Source of the DNA: Myxococcales bacterium | GTDB lineage: Bacteria > Myxococcota_A > Polyangia > Palsa-1104 > JAEUJZ01 | Assembly (NCBI GenBank): GCA_016794365.1 | Contig: JAEUKB010000028.1 | Location: 1 to 64,000, forward strand | Direction of reading: 5' to 3' | Length of the DNA stretch: 64,000 nt | Notes under the pieces: generated by a model | The model's database searches: none | What the model saw: only the letters and a program-made list of their open reading frames with translations | Told to the model about the DNA's origin: nothing | Shown here: one piece after another, positions 8,634 through 15,590 of the stretch | Position numbering within the stretch: the stretch's first letter is position 1 | Layout: the number at the start of each line of letters is the position of its first letter | Translations under genes and position numbers: made by a program

Positions 8634-9209
8634 ATGAACAACTCAATGCTATTTTTGCTAGCGCTGATGGGTGGCAATAGCGCCATAAGTCCCCAGCTTA
8701 TCCAAGCGCTACAGGATGCGCAGAAAGACAGCTTCGAGCGCTGGTCGAAGATGCTCAAGTCGCTGTCTGCCATCATCACGACGGGGATCTTTTTCCTGCG
8801 CGGGATGCCTGCCCCGGTGGATTCGGCAGGCGCTCCAGTGTTCACCAACGAAGCACTGTCGAAACAGATTCAAGCCAGCTTCGAGGAAGGCAAGCGCGAA
8901 GCGTTCTGGGTTGCGGTCGTCAATGGCGTCGTCGATGCAATCCTCGAGTTTCTGCGTCCGAGTGCGATTCAGCAAGCGCTGATGACTTCGCTTCTGAGTC
9001 GGACAGCGACGACCAGCACGACGGTGATCACTCAGCCTGCTTCGTCAATGACGGTTCCCGCACCGATCGGCACTCAGACGATGGTGACGCGCACCGCTGG
9101 CCAAGTGCTGCGACAAGGAGCGGTTGGCTTACCGACTCCGATGGGGAACTTCATGCGTGCGCAAGCGGTCTACTTCAACCCCCAAACCGGCGAAATCGCT
9201 GTCGAGTAA
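8634..9209 (+). CDS. Unrecognised protein with hydrophobic N-terminus
   Basis: The protein is 191 aa and starts with AAGGATGAATC as ribosome binding site, three bases after the previous stop. The first residues (MNNSMLFLLALMGG) and a segment near 45-58 (LSAIITTGIFFLRGM) are hydrophobic and could anchor it in a membrane. The middle is helical, and the C-terminal third is Ser/Thr/Val-rich with low charge, ending in AVYFNPQTGEIAVE. No family is recognised. Its position in the middle of the operon suggests a structural or lysis-related role. Confidence 0.5.
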   Translation: MNNSMLFLLALMGGNSAISPQLIQALQDAQKDSFERWSKMLKSLSAIITTGIFFLRGMPAPVDSAGAPVFTNEALSKQIQASFEEGKREAFWVAVVNGVVDAILEFLRPSAIQQALMTSLLSRTATTSTTVITQPASSMTVPAPIGTQTMVTRTAGQVLRQGAVGLPTPMGNFMRAQAVYFNPQTGEIAVE

Positions 9210-9548
9210 ATGCCCATGCCATCGCCAATCATCGAGGGCATTCGACAGCAGTTTTTTGCGAGCCTGGGAATCACCGAAAGCACGCCGATTTCCGAGGGAG
9301 ACGCTGCGAACCTGATCGACCAGTGGGAACAGTACCTCTACAGCCGGGCCAGCGGGCAAGGCGGGATGGTGGTCAATTCTCCGACGCGACCGGGAACTAG
9401 CATCGTGCTGGCTCCGCCGGTCAGCGGTCCAACGCAGAGTCCCCAAGGCAGCGGCTTTCCGGTGGCGACGCCCTACAGGCCCGCGCCGCAAGCAAACACA
9501 GGCGGAACCCGTGCGCCGGTCTACGCACCACCGCCAAGAAGGAGTTAA
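9210..9548 (+). CDS. Small protein with Pro-rich C-terminal tail
   Basis: The protein is 112 aa; its ATG at 9210 directly follows the previous TAA, with a second ATG at 9216. The first 50 residues form a likely helical domain (IIEGIRQQFFASLGI ... DAANLIDQWEQYLY). The rest is a Pro/Gly/Thr-rich, probably disordered tail. No family is recognised. The tight junction suggests co-translation with the upstream gene, and the two proteins may act together. Confidence 0.5.
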   Translation: MPMPSPIIEGIRQQFFASLGITESTPISEGDAANLIDQWEQYLYSRASGQGGMVVNSPTRPGTSIVLAPPVSGPTQSPQGSGFPVATPYRPAPQANTGGTRAPVYAPPPRRS

Positions 9549-9554
9549 CAGACC

Positions 9555-10319
9555 ATGAGCATCTTTACTGCCGATAATGTTGTCGTCGGTGGGTCATCGG
9601 GATCGTCGAGCCTGCCGCGAGTCTCAGAATGGAACAACAACACCGCCTATACCGACGGTCAGATTGTCACGTTCAACGGCTCGCAGTACGTCGCACGCGG
9701 TGGGGTTGGCGTGGGCGTGGTGCCGCCGGTCGAGGTACATTCACCGCAGACGCCTGGTGCGCCGCGCTGGATCTTGGCATGTCGTGGTCGCTCGCTACCG
9801 ACGGCGTACAACGACAGCACGACGTACTATGCCGATCAGGTTGTGACGTACCTGGGCGGAGTCTACATCTTGGATGCGCCGACGCTGCCCGTCGGAACGC
9901 GCCCGACTCGTGACACGCGATGGACTCGTCTGTCGGAAGTGCTGACGGAAGCCGAGAGCGAAAAGGTGACATCGGCGGATCTGTCGAGCTTTGCCGCTAG
10001 TACGACCGCCGCAATCGTCAGCAATACCGACGAAGATCCGCGCGTCCGTCATCATCGCTTGCGTGTCACTGTCTCTACGTTGATTCCGCCGGGACCGCTG
10101 TTTGTGCTGCGCTTTCCTCGGCCACTCGCGACGGAAGCTCGTCCGCAGATTTCGATCCAGCCGGAAGACAACTTCAGCGTGTCGATGCTGCTGACGGTGA
10201 CAGCGAACGTCAGCGGAAACCAAGTCACCGGCTACACGCTGAGCGCGCAAGGCGGTGTTCAGACGGGAACGTATGAGTTTGGCGTGTTTGTCAAAGAGCA
10301 GATCGACCAAGTGAAGTAG
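9555..10319 (+). CDS. Putative receptor-binding or virion surface protein with two CBM5/12-like modules
   Basis: The protein is 254 aa. Module 1 (about 25-75) shows W-N-N-N-T-x-Y-x-DGQ-x-V-x-x-NG-x-QY; module 2 (about 83-127) shows YNDSTTYY-x-DQVVTY-x-GGVY then R-x-TRW. Both fit the family 5/12 carbohydrate-binding pattern and resemble the module in the gene at 7131. A helical linker follows, and the last 90 residues are beta-rich (LRVTVSTLIPPGPLFVLRFP, YEFGVFV), like a trimerisation or jelly-roll domain. AGGAG lies upstream. Of all genes in the element this is the best candidate for an exposed surface or host-recognition protein. The role is inferred. Confidence 0.55.
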   Translation: MSIFTADNVVVGGSSGSSSLPRVSEWNNNTAYTDGQIVTFNGSQYVARGGVGVGVVPPVEVHSPQTPGAPRWILACRGRSLPTAYNDSTTYYADQVVTYLGGVYILDAPTLPVGTRPTRDTRWTRLSEVLTEAESEKVTSADLSSFAASTTAAIVSNTDEDPRVRHHRLRVTVSTLIPPGPLFVLRFPRPLATEARPQISIQPEDNFSVSMLLTVTANVSGNQVTGYTLSAQGGVQTGTYEFGVFVKEQIDQVK

Positions 10320-10330
10320 GAGCCCAGCCC

Positions 10331-10684
10331 ATGAAAATCACAGACCCATACGACGGAAAGACCCTGTATGAGAGCGTCCGCGCAGCCGTCCGCAAGTACA
10401 CCGCATTGATCGGCGCAGACGTGGCAGCAGTGGCCATTGATATCGTCGGAGCACGTCCAGACCTCGCGGTCCCTAACACCGTGATTACCGTGACAGGAAC
10501 CGGGGCAAAGCAGGTGGTTGCCCATGGACTGCGCGACGCTGACGGACGACCCGTCAAGCCGCGAGCGTGGGTGATCCGTGGCTTCAAAGCGTGCAGCGAA
10601 ATCGACATTCAGAGTGCTGATGACATTAACCTGACCGTCGAGATCACCAACAAAGGCGAGGCGACGATCGCTCTGTTTATTTGA
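10331..10684 (+). CDS. Unrecognised beta-rich small protein
   Basis: The protein is 117 aa, with TAGGAG overlapping the preceding stop as ribosome binding site. A helical N-terminus (about 10-30) is followed by alternating strands (NTVITVTGTG, AWVIRGF, LTVEITNKGEATIALFI). There is no signal peptide or membrane segment. The fold could be that of a small virion decoration or adaptor protein, but no family is recognised. Confidence 0.5.
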   Translation: MKITDPYDGKTLYESVRAAVRKYTALIGADVAAVAIDIVGARPDLAVPNTVITVTGTGAKQVVAHGLRDADGRPVKPRAWVIRGFKACSEIDIQSADDINLTVEITNKGEATIALFI

Positions 10685-10696
10685 GAAAGGCTCGTC

Positions 10697-10963
10697 ATGC
10701 CGACGCTTCTTGCTCTGCTCTATCGCTTGCCGCGATTCGTTGCGGTGCCGCTCGCGCTGCTGCTGGTTGCGCTGGCAGGTTGCATCGTAGCAATGCTCGC
10801 GTGTTCCTTGCCCGTCACACTGGTGTGCCTGTGGGGACGACGGCAGGTGATGGAATGGCGGGAACGTCGCATGCTCGAACGAGCGTTGCTCGCGTCCGGC
10901 CTGCGCGAGCTGCACGCCCAGCAGGCTGGGCCGGACGCACATCGTCCCCTTTCACCCGGATAG
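10697..10963 (+). CDS. Small membrane protein
   Basis: The protein is 88 aa with one long or two short membrane segments (about 9-47: FVAVPLALLLVALAG then IVAMLACSLPVTLVCLW) and a basic, helical C-terminus (RRQVMEWRERRMLERALL). AGAAAGG precedes the ATG. Size and topology fit a phage coat protein, a holin or a virion membrane protein. Nothing in the sequence separates these options. Confidence 0.5.
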   Translation: MPTLLALLYRLPRFVAVPLALLLVALAGCIVAMLACSLPVTLVCLWGRRQVMEWRERRMLERALLASGLRELHAQQAGPDAHRPLSPG

Positions 10964-11010
10964 CTTGATCGTCGGACTCAGAACATCCATCACAACGCGG
11001 AGGAAATACG

Positions 11011-11580
11011 ATGTCTATTTGGGAACAAGCAGGCGGATCTGACTTCGATGTATGGCAACGGGCAGGACTGCGCGCACAGGCTGAAGTGAGCATTCCCAAG
11101 CTAGACTTTGAGTCGGTGTCTCAGTGGCCACTTGGCAAGATTCGAGAGATTGCCGAAAAGCAGATCAAGCTAACAAAAGAGAGCTTCGAGATCGCTTCCG
11201 AGGTTGCATGGTACGAAGGCCTTTATGTCCGTTACAAAAACCACAAGCGCTGGGGGCCTTATCTCGATAAAATCAAGGCAGCAGAAAAAGCGTTCAAAGA
11301 AGGAGAGGCAGCACCGACGGAACAAGAGAAGCGCAAGCTGTACTTGGAAGCGTGGAGCGTGTCCCGTCTGGCGTCCGAGGAGATCCACAAAGAGGGCCAC
11401 ATGGGACCGACTACATACGCTAGCGTTGCCGTCGAGCTAGGAAAGTCGGTCAAAGAGAGCGCACAGCCGCTTATCAAAGGGGCTCAAGAGTTGGGCGATA
11501 GCGTAGCCAGCGCACTGAAGTGGGGCGTCGGTCTGGGCCTGGGCTTCTTGCTGCTGAATCAGACCAGGAAGCAATCGTGA
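11011..11580 (+). CDS. Helical protein with C-terminal membrane anchor
   Basis: The protein is 189 aa; GGAGGAAATACG before the ATG is a strong ribosome binding site. Most of the protein is charged and helical with repeated amphipathic segments (about 35-165). The last 20 residues (WGVGLGLGFLLLNQTRKQS) form a probable tail anchor. Its stop codon overlaps the GTG start of the lytic-type gene downstream (GTGA), so the two are translationally coupled, which may indicate a shared role in envelope attack or DNA entry. Confidence 0.5.
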   Translation: MSIWEQAGGSDFDVWQRAGLRAQAEVSIPKLDFESVSQWPLGKIREIAEKQIKLTKESFEIASEVAWYEGLYVRYKNHKRWGPYLDKIKAAEKAFKEGEAAPTEQEKRKLYLEAWSVSRLASEEIHKEGHMGPTTYASVAVELGKSVKESAQPLIKGAQELGDSVASALKWGVGLGLGFLLLNQTRKQS

Positions 11581-12089
11581 GGGACGGTGCATGGCTCGTC
11601 GGCGGTGCGGTGGCGCTACTGCTTTTGTCTACTCGCAAGACAATGCACAAGAAGCCCAAGGTACAGACAGACGATCGAGGCTGGGAAAAAGCGCTGCTCT
11701 CGGAATATTACCCAGACGCGCCACCCTCGATGCTCGCAATGGAAGGCGGACCGCTTGATCGAATGAAGAAGCCGATTATCACCGTTCAGCAGCATATGCG
11801 CGATAAGAATCGCTATCCATACATTAGCGTTGCGGCAGATCTTACGCTTCGCGGCGAAGCAGTTTCTTACGGGACGCGGATCTATTTTGGCTCTTATCCC
11901 GATTATATATTTCGACTCGTAGATACGGGTGGGCATTTCCGTGGCAGCACAAAGAAGATCCGCAAGCCTGGATATGAACCTTTCGATATTGCAACGGACT
12001 ACGGAACCCATTGGGGCTTTGCAGGGAAGGAAACGGTCTATCGCCTAGACCGCTCGGACACACTACAAAAGCGGCAGAACGTCGCGTAA
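11577..12089 (+). CDS. 3D-domain (MltA-like) peptidoglycan lytic protein
   Basis: The protein is 170 aa from a GTG start that overlaps the previous TGA. An N-terminal signal anchor (AWLVGGAVALLLLS) is followed by a linker and a 3D/double-psi barrel domain: ISVAADLTL, YGTRIYFG, FRLVDTGGHFRG and EPFDIATDYG. The Asp residues of DTGG and DIATD correspond to the conserved aspartates of 3D domains found in MltA lytic transglycosylases and YuiC-like enzymes. It probably cuts glycan strands of peptidoglycan during entry or exit of the element's particles. Among the operon's genes this has the clearest function. Confidence 0.75.
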   Translation: MRDGAWLVGGAVALLLLSTRKTMHKKPKVQTDDRGWEKALLSEYYPDAPPSMLAMEGGPLDRMKKPIITVQQHMRDKNRYPYISVAADLTLRGEAVSYGTRIYFGSYPDYIFRLVDTGGHFRGSTKKIRKPGYEPFDIATDYGTHWGFAGKETVYRLDRSDTLQKRQNVA

Positions 12090-12101
12090 CAGGGGGGCAA
12101 C

Positions 12102-12374
12102 ATGGCAAGAGTGCGCAAGTTTGACGAACCGGGAGCGAAGGAAGATCGCATCCGCTGGAACAAGGCCGGGACGCGCAAGTGGCTGACGGTCTACACGGTC
12201 ATGGAGTATAGGCCGAAGGAAAAGGCCAAGCCCAGCGACTACGAAGAAGAGAAGCCGAAGAAGGCGAAAGCGAAGAAGGCCAAGCCCAAGAAGGCCCAGC
12301 CGAAGAAAGCCAAGACGACCGGCGAGCCAAAAGCGAAGGGCAAAGCCCGCAAGCCCAAGTCAGCGTCGGACTAG
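12102..12374 (+). CDS. Lys-rich small protein, probable nucleic-acid binder
   Basis: The protein is 90 aa; GGGGGG precedes the ATG. The first 40 residues are a small ordered part (WLTVYTVMEYR). The rest is a tail of repeated KKAKxKKAxPKKAK-type units with Pro and Ala, as in bacterial histone H1-like tails. It is the last gene of the plus-strand operon. It may neutralise packaged DNA, although chromosomal H1-like proteins have the same composition. Confidence 0.6.
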   Translation: MARVRKFDEPGAKEDRIRWNKAGTRKWLTVYTVMEYRPKEKAKPSDYEEEKPKKAKAKKAKPKKAQPKKAKTTGEPKAKGKARKPKSASD

Positions 12375-12378
12375 CACG

Positions 12379-12687
12379 CTAGGTCTGCGCGCTCAGCATC
12401 GCTGTCGCGTGCCGTCGGCCACGAGCCTTGACCCACGACAGCCCAAGTCCATCTGCCTGCCAGTAAATCACGCTGTACCGAGGGGGGCTTGTGCGCAGCC
12501 ACTCGACAGCTTCGACGATTGATCCGTTGACCTTGCGCATTCCCAGGCAGCGAAACAGCGGCCACCTTCCCGAATGAAACCGATGGATTAGATCGCGAAG
12601 CCGTCGCTGGTCTTCGTCGGTTTCGTCGAGCATTGCGACGAGTGGATGCGCTTCCTTGCGGGGATTTGAGCGAGCGATCTGGTTCAT
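12379..12687 (-). CDS. Unrecognised small protein of the element
   Basis: The protein is 102 aa. The ATG at 12687 is chosen because AAAGGAG lies 9 bases upstream; an ATG eight codons earlier has no such site. The sequence is mixed alpha/beta with several Trp (SGRWPLFRCL, EAVEWLR, YWQADGLGLSWV). It is convergent with the Lys-rich gene (4 bp apart) and divergent from the XRE regulator, a position often taken by an early lysogeny or excision-control gene. The family is unknown. Confidence 0.5.
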   Translation of the reverse strand: MNQIARSNPRKEAHPLVAMLDETDEDQRRLRDLIHRFHSGRWPLFRCLGMRKVNGSIVEAVEWLRTSPPRYSVIYWQADGLGLSWVKARGRRHATAMLSAQT

Positions 12688-12775
12688 GTGGTCATGCTCC
12701 TTTCGCTGCATAATTTGGCAGACTCAAGTGATTTTGGCGATTTTAACGCACGGAAATAAAATCTATCGTCGATGA
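12688..12775. promoter_or_regulatory. Putative repressor control region
   Basis: This 88-bp divergent gap between the XRE gene (plus) and the small minus-strand gene is AT-rich around 12740-12765. It is the expected place for promoters and operators of a lysogeny switch. No unambiguous palindrome or -35/-10 pair was picked out. The XRE gene has no ribosome binding site and may be leaderless. Confidence 0.4.
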
Positions 12776-13096
12776 ATGATTGATTCAGAGCGTGAAAATC
12801 CACCATTTCAGACTGCCGACGCACTGGATAGTGTGCCGCTCGTGCCACGTCCAAAAGCAGAACGACCGCCGACAGTGCCGACGCCAGTTTTAGGCCCCGG
12901 CCAAGCCGATCGGCTGCGTCGCTCTCGTGAGGACAAAGGGTGGTCGTTGCGTCAGCTCTCGGCGGCGGCTGGGGTTTCGGTGCGCACGATTCGCGAGATT
13001 GAGAGCGGAGACAAGGAAGGCACGTCGAGCAACATCATGGCAGCGCTTGCGGATGCGCTGCGCGTGCCGCGCGGTTGGCTCACGTTCGGTGGGTAG
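12776..13096 (+). CDS. XRE-family (Cro/CI-like) transcriptional regulator
   Basis: The protein is 106 aa. After a Pro-rich N-terminal arm (about 1-40), residues 45-100 form a helix-turn-helix: LRRSREDKGWSLRQLSAAAG, VSVRTIREIESG, then MAALADALRV. This is the classic XRE domain with its recognition helix at VSVRTIREIE. It has no C-terminal peptidase or dimerisation domain, so it is more like a small Cro-type or satellite repressor than a LexA-type CI. It lies between the operon and the recombinase, where it could hold the element dormant. Confidence 0.8.
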   Translation: MIDSERENPPFQTADALDSVPLVPRPKAERPPTVPTPVLGPGQADRLRRSREDKGWSLRQLSAAAGVSVRTIREIESGDKEGTSSNIMAALADALRVPRGWLTFGG

Positions 13097-13141
13097 TGGC
13101 ACGCAAGTGGGAAGGCAGCGGCAAGCCCCCCAAAACCGCGC

Positions 13142-14260
13142 CTAGCTCACCATAAGCAGCCGTACTGTGTTCGGATACCACTGGCCGCCACGCTTCGGAA
13201 AGTGGCCCGACTGTGCGAGCCGCTGGCCGATTTCGCGCAAGCTGTGGCCCTGTTCTTTCAGATACAGCGCGAGCCCTCGCGGCGTGCTCCTATCGTGATA
13301 AACCGCAGACCGCAAAAGTTCCTGCGCACTGTAGTAGCGGAACACAGCGGCTTTCAGCGGTCGCAGCCCCGCAGCATTGAGGGCATCCGCGATTTCCGTA
13401 TACGTTTTCCCCTCGCCGCGTAGCTGATACGCAAGCTTGTACGCTTCCCGCTTGTCATATCGCGCGTCGCTCACCACTGCGCGCGTCTTGTGAATCCTCA
13501 TCGTGCGCAGAAGTTCGTAAATCTTGCATGTCGTCCACTCGAGAATCCGCCCATAGCGCGGCTTGATTCCCGCTTCATTCAGTCGGCGCGCAATCTCCGC
13601 CATCGGCACGCCCTCGCGATACCACGCAATCGCCTTTTCAAGCCAAGGATGCGTCACCGGATCGGGCACAAGCTTCGTCAGCCGTCCCTCCTTTATCGTC
13701 GAGAAACCAAACGGCACTTTTCCGTAATGCCCGCCTTGCTCGCGAATATGCTGAATCGTCGCAGCTACTCGCTCGGCGGTATTCTGTCGCTCGATCTGCC
13801 CAAGCACCGCGAGGAACGGAAGCAGCATCTTTCCCATCGCCTCAAACGTGTTGATGCCGTCGCGGATGGCCACCAGATTGCAACAGAACGGCTCGAGCAA
13901 ATCTTCGTTGATGTTGCACAGGTCGCGCAGCGAGCGAGTGAGCCGATCCAATTTGGTCACCAGCACAGCGGCGATCGCTCCGTCGGCATCCTTGATTGCG
14001 CGCGTCATCCGCTGAAACGCGGGCCGATCGGTGTTCTTCGCCGAGAAACCGCCATCAACGAAAATCTCTTCGACGAGCCAGCCTCGATCCGCTGCATAGC
14101 GCTCGATTTCCGCTCGCTGCGCGTCGAGCGAAAGCCCATGTTGCACCTGTATGTCAGTGGACACGCGACAGTACCCAAAGACTCTGATGTTGTGATCTGT
14201 ATTACGTACTAGTGACTGGTGAGAGCGGAACTTGCTGCTGCGGGAACTGTGAGAGGACAT
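13142..14260 (-). CDS. Serine recombinase (site-specific integrase)
   Basis: The protein is 372 aa; the ATG at 14260 is preceded by GGAG. The N-terminal resolvase domain shows YCRVST with the nucleophilic Ser, SLDAQRAEIERYA, DGGFSAKNTDRP and LVTKLDRLTRS. A recombinase domain follows from about 165 (GKVPFGFS, EIARRLNEAGI) and a helical C-terminus with a second ARRL-like HTH motif. It is shorter than phiC31-type integrases and lacks the Cys-rich zinc ribbon and long coiled coil usual in large serine integrases. It starts about 70 bp from the junction with the disrupted kinase gene, as expected for an integrase beside its attachment site. Confidence 0.9.
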   Translation of the reverse strand: MSSHSSRSSKFRSHQSLVRNTDHNIRVFGYCRVSTDIQVQHGLSLDAQRAEIERYAADRGWLVEEIFVDGGFSAKNTDRPAFQRMTRAIKDADGAIAAVLVTKLDRLTRSLRDLCNINEDLLEPFCCNLVAIRDGINTFEAMGKMLLPFLAVLGQIERQNTAERVAATIQHIREQGGHYGKVPFGFSTIKEGRLTKLVPDPVTHPWLEKAIAWYREGVPMAEIARRLNEAGIKPRYGRILEWTTCKIYELLRTMRIHKTRAVVSDARYDKREAYKLAYQLRGEGKTYTEIADALNAAGLRPLKAAVFRYYSAQELLRSAVYHDRSTPRGLALYLKEQGHSLREIGQRLAQSGHFPKRGGQWYPNTVRLLMVS

Positions 14261-14289
14261 GGTTTGTTTCTCCGTCGCTGTGGCCCAAA

Positions 14290-14345
14290 GTGGCCAACGT
14301 GGAAACAAACCGTAGAAATTACGTAAGCTTCCCGATGCACAATGT
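14290..14345. other. Putative attachment-site junction (right end of island)
   Basis: Kinase coding sequence on the minus strand is normal up to the bases encoding HR of the HRD motif (ending at about 14330) and then changes to unrelated sequence. The change lies between the serine recombinase start and the kinase remnant. The exact crossover dinucleotide cannot be set without the other junction or an empty site. Confidence 0.55.
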
Positions 14346-14730
14346 TTTTTGCATGGGCAGCAGCGAGCGCGTTGGCCACTTGCCGAGCAATCGCCAGCGT
14401 CTGGAGCAGCGGCACCCGACCCCCGAGCTTGCGCATCCGAGAGCCGACCGTCTCACCGTCGAGAAGCTCCATCACGATGTAGGCGGTGCCGTCGGTCAGC
14501 CTGCCGCAGTCGAAGATCTGCACAATGCTCGGGTGGCCAATCCGGTTGGCGGCCTTCGCTTCGTTGAAAAACCGAGTGACGAAGTCGGGATTCTGCGCAA
14601 AGTCGGGCCGCAGGACTTTGATCGCGACGGGGCGCTCGACCGCGTCGTGAAATCCCTCATAGACCGCGCCCATGCCACCTTGGCTGAGCTTGCGTATCAG
14701 TCTGTAGGGACCAAGCCTCGGCTCGGACAT
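14330..14730 (-). pseudogene. Hanks-type Ser/Thr protein kinase, N-terminal fragment disrupted by insertion
   Basis: The first 133 residues are a normal kinase N-lobe and start of the C-lobe: Gly-loop LSQGGMGAVYEG, VAIKVLRP with the ATP-binding Lys, the alphaC Glu in FFNEAKAANR, and the hinge VMELLDGE. The sequence breaks at AAHAKNIVHR followed by E, where HRDLKPDN is expected. The frame runs on for about 40 codons of element sequence and stops at 14209. The activation loop, substrate-binding lobe and any membrane or sensor part are gone, so the product cannot be an active kinase. The missing half may lie beyond the left edge of the window. Confidence 0.85.
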
Positions 14731-14818
14731 GGGCGCTAGAACCTCGATGATCAGCCTATCAATTTGTACGAAAAATCACAATAAACACATTTTTAGTAAC
14801 AATGAATGCTAGTTAGGT

Positions 14819-14842
14819 CGGTTTTTCGACCACAAAAAACCG
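14819..14842. repeat. 8-bp inverted repeat
   Basis: CGGTTTTT (14819-14826) pairs with AAAAACCG (14835-14842) across an 8-base loop. It lies between the kinase start and the end of the HExxH gene. It may act as a weak terminator for the latter, but no clear U-tract follows. Confidence 0.45.
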
Positions 14843-14876
14843 CACACCTGACCGGGTGCAGCCAGCCGCATCGCAC

Positions 14877-15533
14877 CTAGAACGCCGCCGCTGCGCCAAC
14901 CATCGTCAGCTTGCCCCCGAGGCTCACCCACGGGGCCCAGCGCGAGTCCGGCACAAAGTAGCGATACAGGTCACACACCGCCGGAACCAGCACCAAAAGT
15001 CCCGTTCCCCACGACGGAATCTGAAGCGCCCGCGCCATGCTGTTTACGTCGCTCTGTGGCGGACCAATGCCAGCAAGTCCCGTCACCGCGTAGCCCACCG
15101 ACAGCACAACGTGAAACCCGAGCAGCCCTTTGAGAAACGGTCGGTGATGCTCGCGCAGCCTCGGATCGATGCCCAAGATCAGCTCGGAATACAGACCCTG
15201 CGTCGCAAAGCCCATCATCGAGATCGCGTAGACCTGCTGCGGCGACTGCACCTTGGTCGGCTGAATCGCGAAAAACGGAAACGGTCCCAGCGTCACCTTG
15301 CGCAGCTCCGGCTCGCTTCCGGTGGCCAGATCCATCACCACATGTCCGCCTTCATGAATGACCAGGCCCGATGCAGCGCCCGCAAGCAGCCACAACCAGT
15401 CGGTGACCTTGCGAAAGTCCGCTTCTTTGGGAAGGTCCGCTCGCGCCGATTGGGACAGCAACAGGATCACCAGCAAGGACGGGAGCAGACACTGGAGCTT
15501 TCGTCGGAAACGCACCAGCAGGGCTTTGCACAA
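14877..15533 (-). CDS. Membrane protein with HExxH motif (M50-like)
   Basis: The protein is about 218 aa from a TTG at 15533 (a GTG at 15515 is also possible); the longer open frame would overlap the DUF72 gene and lacks features. A signal peptide (CLLPSLLVILLLSQSARA) is followed by hydrophobic segments, the first carrying VIHEGGHVVMDLATG. HEGGH in a membrane helix is the zinc motif of M50-type intramembrane proteases. Further segments are FLKGLLGFHVVLSVGYA and LLVLVPAVCDLYRYF. The second zinc ligand (NPDG-like) of the M50 family is not evident, so activity is uncertain. Confidence 0.6.
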   Translation of the reverse strand: MCKALLVRFRRKLQCLLPSLLVILLLSQSARADLPKEADFRKVTDWLWLLAGAASGLVIHEGGHVVMDLATGSEPELRKVTLGPFPFFAIQPTKVQSPQQVYAISMMGFATQGLYSELILGIDPRLREHHRPFLKGLLGFHVVLSVGYAVTGLAGIGPPQSDVNSMARALQIPSWGTGLLVLVPAVCDLYRYFVPDSRWAPWVSLGGKLTMVGAAAAF

Positions 15534-15590
15534 CCCGCGCCGTGAGTCAACGCTTGTCGCCAGACCGCACGCTGTGGCATTCCCTTGCGC

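Larger units (their letters stand above)
5169..14330. mobile_element. Phage-like integrative element (right end defined, left end uncertain)
   Basis: The segment holds a helicase and zinc-ribbon module (minus), an eleven-gene operon (plus), an XRE repressor and a serine recombinase (minus) next to a disrupted kinase gene. The right boundary is placed near 14330, where kinase homology stops. The left boundary is set at the helicase only for convenience. The rest of the kinase gene is not found anywhere to the left, so the whole of 1-14330 may be one nested island. No terminase, portal, tail tape-measure, capsid of known fold, Zot-like or FtsK-like ATPase was recognised. Confidence 0.65.

Noticed and set aside
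6352..12374. Filamentous (Inoviridae-type) prophage
   Set aside because: No Zot/pI-like ATPase and no replication initiator were found, although small membrane proteins are present.
14819..14842. Intrinsic terminator
   Set aside because: The hairpin has no T-tract on either strand after the second arm, so it is listed only as an inverted repeat.
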